From: Larimichthys crocea
Taxonomy: Eukaryota > Chordata > Actinopteri > Sciaenidae
Direction: 5' to 3'
Assembly (NCBI RefSeq): GCF_000972845.2
Contig: NC_040016.1
Span: forward strand, 17,923,732-17,987,731
DNA length: 64,000 nucleotides
A program made the position numbers and the translations under genes. The notes below the pieces were generated by a model. It was given only the letters and a program-made list of their open reading frames with translations, searched no databases and was not told the origin of the DNA. Position 1 is the stretch's first letter; every line of letters begins with the position of its first letter. Shown here piece by piece: positions 25,261-37,800 of the stretch.

Positions 25261-25409
25261 AGCAAAGTCTTATTTTGAAGGGACTCTTATTTTGAAAATA
25301 GCCTCTCCTCCTTCAGGCAGGCTTGAATTGCCGAGCAACCAGGACCAACTGCCAGCCCTAATCAGCAGAGCAGTTACTGCACCTGTTAGAATGTCAGTTG
25401 GAAATGCTG

Positions 25410-25695
25410 ACAGAGAGAGAGAGAAAATGCTGAGACCACCCCTCGAACAGGAAGGATTTCTGGCCAAACCGTATTTCCAATCATTGAACCGAAATCACTG
25501 GGAGCATCCTGAGCCCTTCCTGAACGTCTACATAGTTTTTTTGTGTTGAAAAAATGAAGAAATGTGCCCTTTAGAGCGATTCAAAGAAACGTTACTTCTG
25601 CTTTCCTCCAGAAATGTTCCCGCCTTTTTAACATAGCAGTCTATGGGGCTGTGGATGGATGTTGGTGGCGCATCTTTGTGTGTTACGCCAAACTC
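25410..25695 (+). repeat. Interspersed repeat, copy B (inverted partner of copy A)
   Basis: Aligns in reverse complement with 885-1172 over nearly its full length. It starts in a GA tract followed by 'aaaatgctgagaccacccct' and ends near 'tgtgttacgccaaactcctg'. Divergence is moderate, with small indels. No coding capacity is visible. Confidence 0.75.
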
Positions 25696-25794
25696 CTGTC
25701 GTTGGCACTCGTCACTAATTACATGAACCTGTCAGACTATTTGGCAAATGTCACAGCTTCTACTGGAAATCTGATGGAACTTCCTTCAATTTAA

Positions 25795-26115
25795 AGGAAC
25801 AGTTCAACATTCATCATCAGAACATTTACTCAACTACTTGCTGAGAGTTAGATAAAAAGGCTGATACCGCTTTTGACCTGTACACTAAATATGTATCAAG
25901 AGCCAGCAGCCAGCTTGCACAAAGACTGGAACAAGAGGAAAAAAACAGCTTCTCTGGTTCTGTCCAAAGGTAACAAAATCCACCTATTAGCACCTCCAGA
26001 GCTCACAGTTAACACGGTATGTCTTGTTTGTTTAATGTGTACAAAAACTGTAGTTTTACAGGTGGTTATGTGCCAGAATATTTGTAGGTCTTTACTGTTT
26101 TTTTTCAGTTGCCTG
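25795..26115 (+). repeat. Common fish interspersed repeat, fragment 1 (plus)
   Basis: Begins 'ggaacagttcaacattc' and contains 'cttgctgagagttagat', 'aaagactggaacaag' and 'ctgtccaaaggtaacaaaatcc', in the order I know from an abundant spiny-rayed-fish repeat. Related fragments occur at 26590-26765 and 35635-35900. Confidence 0.6.
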
Positions 26116-26589
26116 TCAACTCCATGAACTTGGTGGATGAAGTCCCGCTATTTTAGTTCATAGTCCATTCATCATAACAGAAGTTGTCTCAATACCCTTT
26201 CCATATAGAGCAGGTCTAGACTGTAATCTTTATAATATAATTTACAGAAACACAACTATTTCCAATATAATACACTATAATCAACTTGTATACAGATGTA
26301 AGAACATTTTTAAGTGTTTATTGACATACATTTGTCAGTATTTATCTTATATATCTTATTCTATGAAGACATCTTTTAACAGTGTTTTACAATATTTATC
26401 ATTCATTTTCTGTCTTTTATAAAAATGCATTTATAAACACTGCGTTTCCCTGCTTTAAAGAGAGTTATGAACAATTTATTACATGTTTATACACTGAATA
26501 TGAATGCTAAACAGGGCGACTTAAAATAAAAGTTTTAATTATTATTAATTGTTGGACTTAAGCAGTGCTGATAGACAAATAGCAGACTG

Positions 26590-26765
26590 TCAGCTTATTA
26601 CGAGGCTAGCTGTTCCCCTTGTTTCCAGTCTTTGTGCTAAGCTAAGCTAACCTGTTGCCTGTAGTTTCATATTTACTGCACAGACATGAGAGCGATGTCA
26701 ATCTTCTTGTTTAACTCTGTGATTAAGCACTTTTCCCCAAAATGTTGAGCTACTGTATATCCGCA
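26590..26765 (-). repeat. Common fish interspersed repeat, fragment 2 (minus)
   Basis: The reverse complement reads 'gctcaacattttgggg', 'gttaaacaagaagattgaca', 'gtaaatatgaaactac' and 'gcacaaagactggaaac', matching the first half of fragment 1. The inverted arrangement with fragment 1 leaves about 475 bp between the arms. Confidence 0.6.
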
Positions 26766-29700
26766 GGTAGTTACGGTTTGTCGGCTGGAGCTGATTTTTT
26801 TGTGGACTGTCTCATTTGAGGACAAAGTCTAGGCTGCATCTGTCCCCTTTAGCTGATGTGAGGCAACTGGGAAAAAGCTTGTGGAAAAGCTCGAAGAGGA
26901 AGGTGAGAGACATGATGCAGGAGCCTCCATGAAACTTCTCTCGATCTCCTCCTCCTCCTCCTCCTCCTCCAATTACCCCCTCATCCAATCATCTCATTTT
27001 CATAGCGCTGCGCCCTCCAATCACCATCTGTCCTCCAGGCAGTAACACTTTTACATATCTGCTGTAATTAGACAATCACTTCCACATGTTGATCAAACTC
27101 CTTCGACCACTCAACCCCTACCTCACCCTCCCATCCGCCCACTGTCTCCTTTTTACTCCCTCTGTTTTTCTTATTTCCCCGTCTCACACTCTACTACCCT
27201 CCGTGTGCCCCTTTTCACTTTTTCTCTCCCCCTCTTTCCCCTCTCTTTCTGATTGAATTACCATAAGTGCAGGTCTTGGCCAAAATATGCCAGCTTGTTC
27301 TGATTAAAACTGTCCTTGTTATACCAGAGACTTTCCAAATGGCTGTGAGCAGTTTGTGTGTGTGTGTGTTTGGGGGTTGGGTTTGGAGGAGAAGGAGGAG
27401 GAGGAGGATGGAGGTGGTGGTGGTGGTGGAGGGGGACACACACACACATGCAGTTTGTGTTGAAAAGAAAAATACTGCCAGACAACATCGTATGGCGAAA
27501 GATAGAGAGTGGAAGCCCGAGAACAAGATGGGGACAGAATGGAAGGAGATGGAGAGGCAGTGCGGGATAGCAGGAGGGAGCGGCGGGGAACAGAGAAGGA
27601 ATGAGATCGTAATGGTAGTTGACAGAACTGGGTTCACAACAGGTTCATGGTGACATCATGGTTGAATTTTGGGGAACATTTATATAGGAAAAAGTATTTG
27701 CTGTTCATTGGATGCACATGTACACCCCCGAACCTACTTCTTCATTCCCGTCCTCTTTCTTTCTTACTCCACTTTGCCACAAACACCAATCGTTGCCACC
27801 GAATATGTAAATTCATGTTGGTGCATTAAAATTAATTTTTTGCTCGGGGTGCATTGACTTTGTGTATCTTTCTACACGAGTACAGTTCAACCTGCTTTTG
27901 CATGCGTTTGAATAATAAAAAAAAAAAACTCCTTTTTCTCAGGTTGTGCGTTAAACTTTATAACCCCAAACTGACAACTGCTACCCAGAGTGTCACTCTT
28001 TCTTCCCTCTCTCTTCCTCTTTTTCCTCCCCCCCCCGTTCCTCGTTTTCTTTCCTCCTTTGCTCCCTCTTTTTTTTTTTTTTTTTTTTTTGCCTGCAAGT
28101 CTAGCCAACCCTCACCACTGGTACAGTATGTTCTTTGTGTGCATGTTTAGCTGTTTGAGAGACAGAAAAGACATAAAGGAGCCTTGGGACACGAAACGTG
28201 TTTATGGTGTATGTGTGGGTGTGATTATATTTGTGTCAGCTTTTTTTTTTTTTCTTGCTTGAAGAAAATTAACAGCAGGGAGTGTGGTGTATTAAAGGGT
28301 CTTTGTGTCTTCTTGCATGTGTATTTTTATTTTTATTTTTTATTAATTTTTTTAGTGCCAGTGTTTATTGGTTTGTGGGCATTTGCCAGCCGTAATCCGA
28401 GTGTAACTTTGGCTTTTTTTTTTTTTTCATGTATGGTTGTATGTTTGTGTGTGCCCGTGCAAGCGAGTAAACTTGTCATGCATGCCTGTCATCCTCTGCA
28501 TGCCTCTCCGTGCACCACAGAGCTTCACATGACATCAATCTGAGAGCAGTGGGATAGTGATCTCATTACCGACAGCCTGTTGCTGATTAAAACCTGCCGT
28601 CTGCACCCTCCTCCTTCACCCCTTTCTTTTCTTCTCCCTCCTCTCCGCTCTCTCCTGCTTCCTTGTCCTTTGCTCGCCTCCCTCCTCCACCACCACCACC
28701 CCCCCGCTCCTGCCTCCTCCTCCTCCTCCACCCCCCAACTCCAGAGTCGCACCATTCTGCGGTTTTGCCGCTGCTCGCTGCCAAAAAGGGCCCCATTTCG
28801 AGCTCTGCAGAAAGTTATAAGCTCCCCTCTTTTTTTTTCCTTTTTCAGTTTTCCTCCTTCATTTCTTTGTTCTTTCTTCTCTGCCGTGCATCTTTAGGCT
28901 GCCTTCATCAGGACGCCTCCAGTTAACCTACCTGCGGTCCTCATCGAAGCCCCTTCTCGTGTTCCTAATCTTCTTCTGAGTCAATCTGCTTTGACACTCA
29001 TCAACGCTAAACAAGAAAGCGAGGGGGTGAAAATGTCTGCGAATGTGTCTGAGTGTGTGTGGTGTGTGTGTGTGTGCCTGTGTGTGTGTGTGCATGTATC
29101 AACATGTGGATGCATGTGCTTCTTAGAGCCTCGTAAATTTACAGTCAGAAATGCACAAATGCTTCTTTCACACTCAGCCAGACGTTACACACTCTCCTCC
29201 TCTTTGAGCATTTCACTGACACAGAAACACAAACAGGACTAACCTTTGACCCCACCCCACCCCTCGCTGACTGACTGTTGCTGAAAAGTGTGACAGCGAC
29301 TCAGATGGTCAACGCACCGGGCCTGTGATTGGACGCTCACCGATTTCATATTCGTGATCGAAAAATGTGATCCAAATCAGATGTCTCGTAGCAGATAATT
29401 TGACTGACAAAGGTTTAATGTTGACATTCGTATTATTTTGTTATAGTGTCTATTCAGCAATGTGTGTGTTGTACTTCCATTAGGTAGGCAACGACAGAAA
29501 AACGATTTCTGTCTTATATTTTTATATTAAGTCCCATACAAACAAAATCCATTCCAGATATTTCTTTTGTTCTTTTGTTCTCCCATTGAAAACACACATA
29601 TCATATCACTGCAGAGAGCTATTTATCCATTCATTTATCCATTCCTCTCTCACCATGTGGCTTAGATCTGTTGTTTCCATCATGTATGAAGGGGAACCCA

Positions 29701-31155
29701 CGGAGAGGTCTTGGCAGATGGTGATTTAAATCTCACAGAAGTGTGTTGCCAACATGTTTTGTACATTTTATCATAAAAGCATTTAACACCTAGTTTGGCA
29801 AGTGGGTTTGATATCACAGAGTTTGATGGCACAGTGCTTCATTCCAGCCTAACCATACTGTGTAAGTAAGAATTCCACTTTCTAATGAACTCCTTTTTCC
29901 ATTAAAACCTTTAGCTAAATTAAAAACAAACATTTGTAAGGCTTCTGTACAGTCTGCTTGGAATAGATTGGATATAAAAACAATGAATTAATGTTATTTT
30001 TAAAGTTATTTATTTATTTTTGTTCCTTTGCCAGTTCAGTTTTCCATTTTTGTTTCAGTTTATGTCGACATACTTGCGTCTGGTATTCGCACAGCTTTTT
30101 GTTTGAATGGAGCACAAGGCTGTGACAAAAATGAATAAATGATTTACTTGAGTAGCACAAAAACATGGTCGACAAAAACATTTAACTATTTGTTAATGAT
30201 TATGACACTTGTGTTGAGGTCTCAAATGCAGTTTTGCTGCCTCATTAACCGATCAAACTGATAATTTAAGAAAATAAATGGTGCTTTTGTCTTTTCTAGG
30301 GAGAACTTCGCCTGTAGTGGGCTGACTCGCCACTGAGGCCAGTCAGTCAGACGGTAGCAGACAGTTTTATCTCTGACATGAAGAGGCAGGTAGCTCTGTG
30401 CCTCGGGGGCCGACTGGCCAGGTTTGATCTCATCACGGATCAAATGTATCTCCATTAAATGCTTCCTTACCAGAAAACCGCTGGGCTGATTTGCTTAGGA
30501 AAATCCTGTAGGAGGAGAAGAGTCCGCTTGAACTGATTTAAAGGTGCGGAAACTGCCGGGAGAATGGCCCTTTGTACTTCTCAGACTAGCAAAGATGGAA
30601 AACAGCTCATGGTAGTTTGCATTTTGGAGATTTAATAAAGTCATCTAACGTATAAACCAGGCTCTGTATTATTTACAGAGAAGATATTTATACTATGGAT
30701 TTGTTAAGTGCACAATATTTTGCACGCTCTTTTTATTTGTAGCATGTCAAGTGCACATTTAATAATAATTGCAATTCACTACTGTATTGTATACATGTTT
30801 AATTTGTACAGTTGTTTACATAATTAGTACGCACTGATTGACTGTTTGCATTTTTAATACAAACTTTTCTTGTTTCCGTGTTATTGTTCCACAAGGACAC
30901 TGAAGCTAAGAGGGTATCTTTCTTTCTCATTAGGGATATGTAGTCACAATAAAGCACTGAGTGGCCCTCGAATTGGCCCCAGGCCCCTGGACTCCCACAT
31001 TGGCTGGCCACAGTCCCAAAGTCAAGGCATTGTAAACATGGAGCGAAAGCCAAGGGCTGACACGGATATCCCCAAAGGTGTGCAGCCTCCTACAGCATGT
31101 GTGCTTATGTATGTCTGTGAGTTAATGATGTTTCATTAATGCGAGTGTGTGTACA

Positions 31156-31165
31156 TGCATGCATG

Positions 31166-31210
<45 letters not shown>
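31156..31210. repeat. (GT)n microsatellite preceded by GCAT repeats
   Basis: Short ATGC tetranucleotide run leading into an uninterrupted GT run of about 44 bp. Confidence 0.95.
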
Positions 31211-31211
<1 letters not shown>

Positions 31212-31380
31212 GTTAGTGTAAGGCCTATCTTTGGATGGTGAGCAGAGGAGGAACAAATTTAGAAATACAAAACAAACACTCAGAGAGCTGAAATCCAACA
31301 AAAGAGTGCTGACTGACAGTACAGTGTAGAAGGAGTGGAGGTAAAAAGACAGAGAGAGAGAGACAAAGAAAGAAAGAGAG

Positions 31381-31382
31381 GC

Positions 31383-31419
<37 letters not shown>

Positions 31420-31588
31420 AGGAGAGGGGGTGGGCAGCATGTTGAAACCTAAGCTTTCTGGACCCTGTTTTCCCTTCCTTCGGGCATTCTGTGGCTGGTA
31501 AAAAATGTGCTGTATATTTGAAGTGTTGGATCACGTGACAAAGGCAGGGTTTGTGAATCAAAGTACACAATGATTTCAGGAGGAGAGG

Positions 31589-31630
<42 letters not shown>

Positions 31631-31645
31631 TAGAGGGTGTGTGTT

Positions 31646-31678
<33 letters not shown>
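31381..31678. repeat. Cluster of three (GA)n tracts
   Basis: GA runs at about 31386-31417, 31594-31624 and 31647-31678. They sit directly before a candidate noncoding exon. Confidence 0.9.
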
Positions 31679-31679
<1 letters not shown>

Positions 31680-31849
31680 GGGAAAAGGAGAGGGAGGTGG
31701 AATGCAACAGGCTGAGCTCTATCGTCGCTGCGAGAGGGACTTCTGACTGACAAACACAACTACTACGCTCCTTCTCAGCTCATTTCTCCACTGACTTTAC
31801 CCTCACTAACTACCAGACTGTGTGCCGAGTTAACAACTTACCAGGTCTG
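31680..31849 (+). other. Candidate noncoding first exon of rarg
   Basis: Non-repetitive sequence after the GA tracts ends in 'ccaggtctg|gtaagt', a strong splice donor at 31849/31850. The RAR-gamma-1 coding exon has a strong acceptor at 43438, so at least one upstream noncoding exon on the plus strand is required. This is a plausible candidate, but nothing in the sequence links the two directly. Confidence 0.25.
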
Positions 31850-34800
31850 GTAAGTTTGGTTTTCAATCCCATCTTTAAGTTTTTTTTTGTTTTGTTTTTT
31901 TTGTTTTTTTCTCCCACCCAACAACTTCAGTCTGTTGGCGGTGTGTGAAAAATAAGACAGACAGAGGACATGTCAGAGCTTGAGTGAGATGTGTGTGTGT
32001 GTGTTTCTCTTGTCTCTCTCTCTTTCTCTTCCTATGTGCGTGTGTGTGTGTGTGTGTGTGTGCGAGCACGAGCGGAGAGATTGAGTTTCCTGAGGACAGC
32101 TTTAATTGAGAACAGAGATTTGAGAAAGAATGAGAAAGAACAACAGAAACAGCTAAGGAGGGGAATGAAAGCTGATCGGCACTTGCATGTGCTCCAGGGC
32201 CGTTCCATGTGAGGAGATGAACGCTTCTTGAGGTGTGTTGGGATGTGTGTGTGTGTGTATCCTCATTAGTTTGACCCGGTTATAGATGAACATCTCTGTG
32301 TTTATTAATGACTTCTTAAACTCTGATTTGTAGTGTGTGAGAGATTCTGATCATCCTTTTAGAGAGGACAAGAAATGGGAATGTTATGTTAAAAGAATTA
32401 AGAGTGACAGAAATATGAGAAGTTACTATACGGCTCACTGCAAACTATTTTTTCTACCGTTTGCATACATCCATCCCGGTCACGCCGAGTGCTACAGGTG
32501 AGCTTGGTAACCATCTCGGACCATTTTCCAAACAGCAGACGAAGTGGCTGCTTTAGCCTGCGGGCTCTCAGCCAATAGACCGGCTGTCAGACTTGATGGA
32601 TCACTCCATCAGCATCACAAATGGCTGAGTAGGTCTGGTCTACCTGAGTATGTACACACTCAGTCACTCACCCCCCCCCACCACCACCACCACCACCTCA
32701 AGGTTATGTAAACAGGTTTCTATCCACACAATTACATAAGCGGGATGGAAACACTGAAATAGGTTACTCCGGCAGACTGTGTCTGATCACTGCTGCTTCT
32801 GCTGCTGCTGCTGCTTTGCATTGTGTTTGCTCTTGTTTGCGAGGGGGAGTGAGTACGTACGTGTGTGTGAATAAACCTCCTGACCCCCCTATGTATCGAA
32901 AAAAACACAAGCTCTCTTTTCGTACAGCCTGTGAATCACTTCAAATCCTTTGTTTGGACATGAGCTATATAAATCCAGATGCATCGCTTTGATTGATGAT
33001 TGTGATTAAGATGCTATTCATCTGCTAAGTGCTTCTTCCCAGCTGATCCGAGCTGCCCCTGCGTCTGTCCGCTGTAACACCATACTGCTGACCGGGCCTC
33101 ACCATGCCGCTCTGTGATATGCACTCCGATGCAAGGAGCTATTCTAGCAAACTCTTGACGAATCTATTCCAGATTAATTTTCCTTAATGTCCGGAGGAAT
33201 GCTCATCAGCACGTCCTCAATAATAGGCGGACGAGACTATAAACGCCACATAAACAGCTGGGTGTAAACAATACACAGTGTATTAGAGATCACATTCTGG
33301 AGAACAGTGACAGACTGGCTAAATATAACTCTCTGTCGTCGACGTCTTCTTGATTGAATGGGTCTGATTTTATCACGCTTTTCATCACTTGGTCATTTTC
33401 TCTGTCAGTGGGACGGTCGCAGAGTGTCTGCTGCTGGGTGAACTCTCATTCTGATCCCAGGTCAGATGTTTTCAGCTTTTTAAAATCTGAAATTTAGAGT
33501 AGATGCATCTGCTCTCAGGTTTAAGTCCTGTCGTTTTTTTCTTTCTTTCTTTGTTTTCATCAAATAGGGGAAGAAACTATAAGTTTCGTGGTGTAATAGA
33601 TGAAGCTCTTTTTTAACTGCTTTGCGATCTCATCTTTGTTCTCTACACTTTTCAAGAATGGCAGCCCCTCAGGCTGAGGAGGCTGTCTGGCTCTTTCTCT
33701 CTGTCTCTCACTGACTTCTTTCTTCTTTATTTCCTCAATATGAAAAAAAAAAAAAAAAAACCCTCCATCTTCTTCTTAGCTGCTCTGTGTCAGCTGAGTT
33801 TGATTTTGTACAGGGTTGTTCTCATGGTTGCTACATATAAATGGAAACTTGGAACTTCCAAAACAAAGAAGCGAGCGTTTGCTACTTGTTTTTGAGAGGG
33901 GGAGATACAAATGTTTTCTTGTTCTGCGGAGTTGCATATTGTCCACAGAGTTATTTTGAGAAATTTTGGTGAGAGCCACGGACGGGCTGTGGTTCGCCTT
34001 GATGTGCCCAATTGCCTTCAGAGTTTTCAGAGGCTCTTGCTTTCACTGCACTTTTTTTTTTACAATTCAAGGCTGAATGTGTCTCAATGTGTCCAAAGAG
34101 CCTCTCAGTGTGTTTAATCACGGCCCGGGGCTGCTCTTCAGTACAGGCTACAAGTCCCTTTAAACACACTTTTAATCCTCTCTGCGAAAGAGCGAGGCAT
34201 TATTCTAAGTGTGTGTGTTAAACATACGTGGTGGGGTAGGTTTCATGCAGTCTTTAGGCTCACGTATCACTTTAATACTAAATGAAAAGCTGATTACTAA
34301 ATGGCTCAATTAGACCTGACCCATGGCCAGGCTCCTGAGCCTGGAGCGACAAGGGGCTGACCCCGGCTCCTGACCTGGAGACCCTCGGCAGCCCACAGGG
34401 TTGGCTCGACATAATGACAACATTGTGTGTTTTATGAAACATTACTATCATTATCATCCCCATTAGCACTGCTAACATTGAATCCACACTGTTATTCCAT
34501 GTATGTCGGACAGTTTAAATTTGTGCCCAAGAGTAAAAGCTATAAGTTAGTCGAGCGACGCGTTGTGGTAAAAACGGAACAAGTTGGAGAGCGGCCGTTG
34601 GTTTCAGATCATTTTCTAGTGGGTGGAGATGATTTGACGTTTGCTGTAACTTAAGTGTAGTGTGACTATTCGGTGATTATAATGTATTATTCAAGTATGG
34701 ACCCAAGGATCCAAGTTGTTGCCAGGGTAACAACTAATCCAAGTTAATAACAAGAATAAGAATACATTTATGCCTGCAACTGTTTTCATTGTTTCTTCAT

Positions 34801-37800
34801 CTACCAAATATTTTCCACAGGTTTGGTGCATATTGCCCCGCAGCTAAAGCTTGTTTGTTTTTGTCCAACCAAACAGTCCAAAACCAGTTGGTAATGTTTT
34901 ACTTGGATAGCCTCCAGATAGTTTATGATTTATATTATTCTTTTTTATTGTTTAGTGTTTGTAATAATCCCCGTGATTTTGCGAAAATAAAACATAACTA
35001 ATAAACCAATAAACATAAATATGCTTAACTGAAAAATGCACAGGATCCTTCCTATTAATCTGCTTTTACAGGTTGTTAAATGTGTTTTTTCACGTACTTG
35101 TATTGACTCAAAGATAATGCAATACGTTTTTGTTAATAATTCTCTGATCACCTTTTTGAAAATCGCATTGTGGAGACATAGTTCTGATTTCAAACATATG
35201 CAGGTATCTTAAACTTAACTTAAATACCGTGTAAAGGCAATTCTGAGATTTCTTTCAAAACACATTAAATATGTTGGAAAACAGTTGCTGAAAACCATGA
35301 AAAGACTTTGAATGTTATATCACTGAAATGTGGAGTTAGAGATTAAAACTTTTTGCCAGTTTTCAGTCCAGGATTTTTTGGGGGGCGGTCCTTAAAGGGT
35401 GGCTCGATGACACGCTGAGGCCACCCTGAGCATACACTCCTAGCAGAGAGATAGAGTGTTTCAAAGTTATTCACGTCATTTTCTGAACTCATCTGGCACG
35501 TTTAGTTGCTTCAAAATCGCTAATTGACTGCTCCCACGTTGAGCGTGGCTCCAGCGCATTCAGCTAATTTCATAAACGTGTCGATATTTTTAATTATTCT
35601 AATTTGGCTGAGGTGTATGTATGTTAAATGTGACGCTAGCTGCACATACAGACTGAAAACATTGGAAACAGCAAACCCGAGTTTGTCCAAAGGTTAAAAA
35701 AATCTGCCTCCTGGCTTGACTGATTCGCACGTTACATCTCATTTGTTTAAATGTGGATTAAATGTGGGGATATGTGCCAAATCATTTCTATTGTTAGCTG
35801 CATAAGCTAAGCCATCCAGCTGCTGGATGTAGCTTAATATTTACAAACACAAAAGGGAAATCAATCTTTTCTTCCAACTCGCAACATAAAAGAGAAATAA
35901 TGTTCTGTATTTCCCAAAATGTGGAACCATTAAATGTCAAATGAATTGTCAACTTTGTCCTCTTCAGACTTCAAACTCTACGTCTCTATGGACGAGGGGG
36001 ATCACATCCTGTTTATCGGAAAACCATTTTAATAAAATGAATGTCTGGAAGTCATTCTGAAGGATGTTTCCAAAGAACAACACTTGGAAAATAGACACCG
36101 AACATATACATCTTTGTGTACATTACTGGCATAATTACTTGCATTGAAAATATGTGTTTGCCACAGCCAGAAATATTTTGTGGTTATAAGATGGCTGTCT
36201 GACACTGATGGTTTATGGCTCAGTAATATTTGTACTCCTCAAAAGACATTTTTACATGTCAGTTTGACATAAAATATAGTACGGTCATTTGTTGGAAAAT
36301 CTAATTATGTTGTTTGTGGGTGATGGTGCCTATGTTTTTTCTCTTCTGTAATGGTTTCTGTGTGTCAGTATGTGCATTTTCTACTCCGTGTGCTCAGAAC
36401 AGCTCATCTCTGGCTGCATTCTCTCAGAATAAGCCAGATTTGATTGTGGTTTTATGGTTTACTGCTAATTGTCCCTGCTGAAGTCAAGTTTTTTCCTTGC
36501 GTTTGTCTGTTTTTTGGGGAGTTTTTAGCTTTCATATCCAGTCAGACTCTGCCTTTTAGTTTACTCCATACACAGAAACCCTGTGGTTTCAAACACAGAG
36601 ATTGTATTCAAGTTCTGTCCTTTTGATTTCCTTCCCAGTATCACACACTAATGTCTCCATAGATGTATCCACAAACTGAATCAAACCATAAATTCTCTTT
36701 TGTTGCGCAAGTCAAAAGTTGCTAAAAAAGATTGACTATTTGCTCAATATTACACTAACAATGACAGACAGAAGAGGAGAAAGAACCGCCCGTAAGCAAG
36801 GCTCATATCCAAAAAAGAACCCACAAGATAAAAACCAAAAAATTTAAAAAGAGAAAGCCCTCTTCCATTGAATACCCGCCTATTTTCCAGTTGACTCATA
36901 TCGCTCTGAAATGAACCCACACGTTGCAAGTTCAGAAACACAAAGATGACTAAATAGCTTGGAAGTGAAACAAAAACACAAATTTTCTACTTTCTATTTA
37001 CTGACCGGAGAAAAGTGCAAGAAAGGAGCAGAGCTTTCGGTTCATGTGGTCTCTTCTCATTTCAAGAGATCAGACTGTTTTTTTCTTAAAGTCTTAGACA
37101 AGCGTTCACACTCTCACTGGGGCGAACACATCGTCATGTAATCCATATGATACGCTAGCACTGAAGACTAATCAACCACATGGTTCAAGGAAATAAAGGA
37201 CGTAATTATGTGAAGTGAAGCAGAGCATTTACACCCTCTCGTTACCGTTTGGAGTCACTTCAGTGACCCTGGTTCAATTTCATGGAAAATATTAACATTT
37301 ACCTTTTGAACTGTTCATAATGATGTTTCTCATTTCTTCCATGTTGACTTGAAAACCCTAAAACGTGGCAATGCGCTCGTACTCCTTTGTAGTTCAATAT
37401 TCCCCCATTGTGCACATGACGCTCCTGCCATAAAAATACAATATTGGCCATGTATGCATGGTTCAAAGTGTGTGAGTAATCGTGAGATTTTGTGAGATTT
37501 CATTTTTCCGTTCAGTCCTGAGAGCAGACATAGACGGTTAGAGAGTTAATATAGGAGGTGAGAGAGGATCGGGATGACATGCACAAACTGGATTCATATC
37601 AAGAATGTTGTGGTTACATGGTACATATCTATGACCTCTAGGCCACCAGCAGCCATGCTATAATTAGTTTATATGCTTATTATTATGACAACCAAAGTAA
37701 AATGAAAAAGAGAGTCCTCTCCAATGGCGATGATCTGTCAGGTTTACAACACAGAAATAACATAACCAGCTGGCTACCACCTTTGCATCATAAACTGTTT

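Larger units (their letters stand above)
26766..31680. other. Intergenic DNA rich in pyrimidine/purine and GT tracts
   Basis: Contains CTCCTCC tracts (26946-26970), a GGA/GGT-rich stretch with GT repeats (27355-27450), long poly-T tracts near 28070 and 28240, and GT/GA repeats at 31156-31210, 31381-31417 and 31594-31678. I see no supported exon. 28530-28600 looks non-repetitive and could be a conserved noncoding element, but this cannot be tested from one sequence. Confidence 0.45.

Noticed and set aside
27990..28926. Several overlapping Phe/Pro/Ser-rich frames
   Set aside because: They come from pyrimidine-rich and poly-T tracts on one strand and their complements on the other.
31280..31759. 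Minus-strand 159-codon Ser/Leu-rich frame
   Set aside because: It is translation of CT/GA microsatellites, which stay open in one frame without coding.
34318..34375. Nuclear receptor half-sites (TGACCC, TGACCC, TGACCT)
   Set aside because: Spacings are irregular (the closest pair is a DR7), so I do not call a response element.
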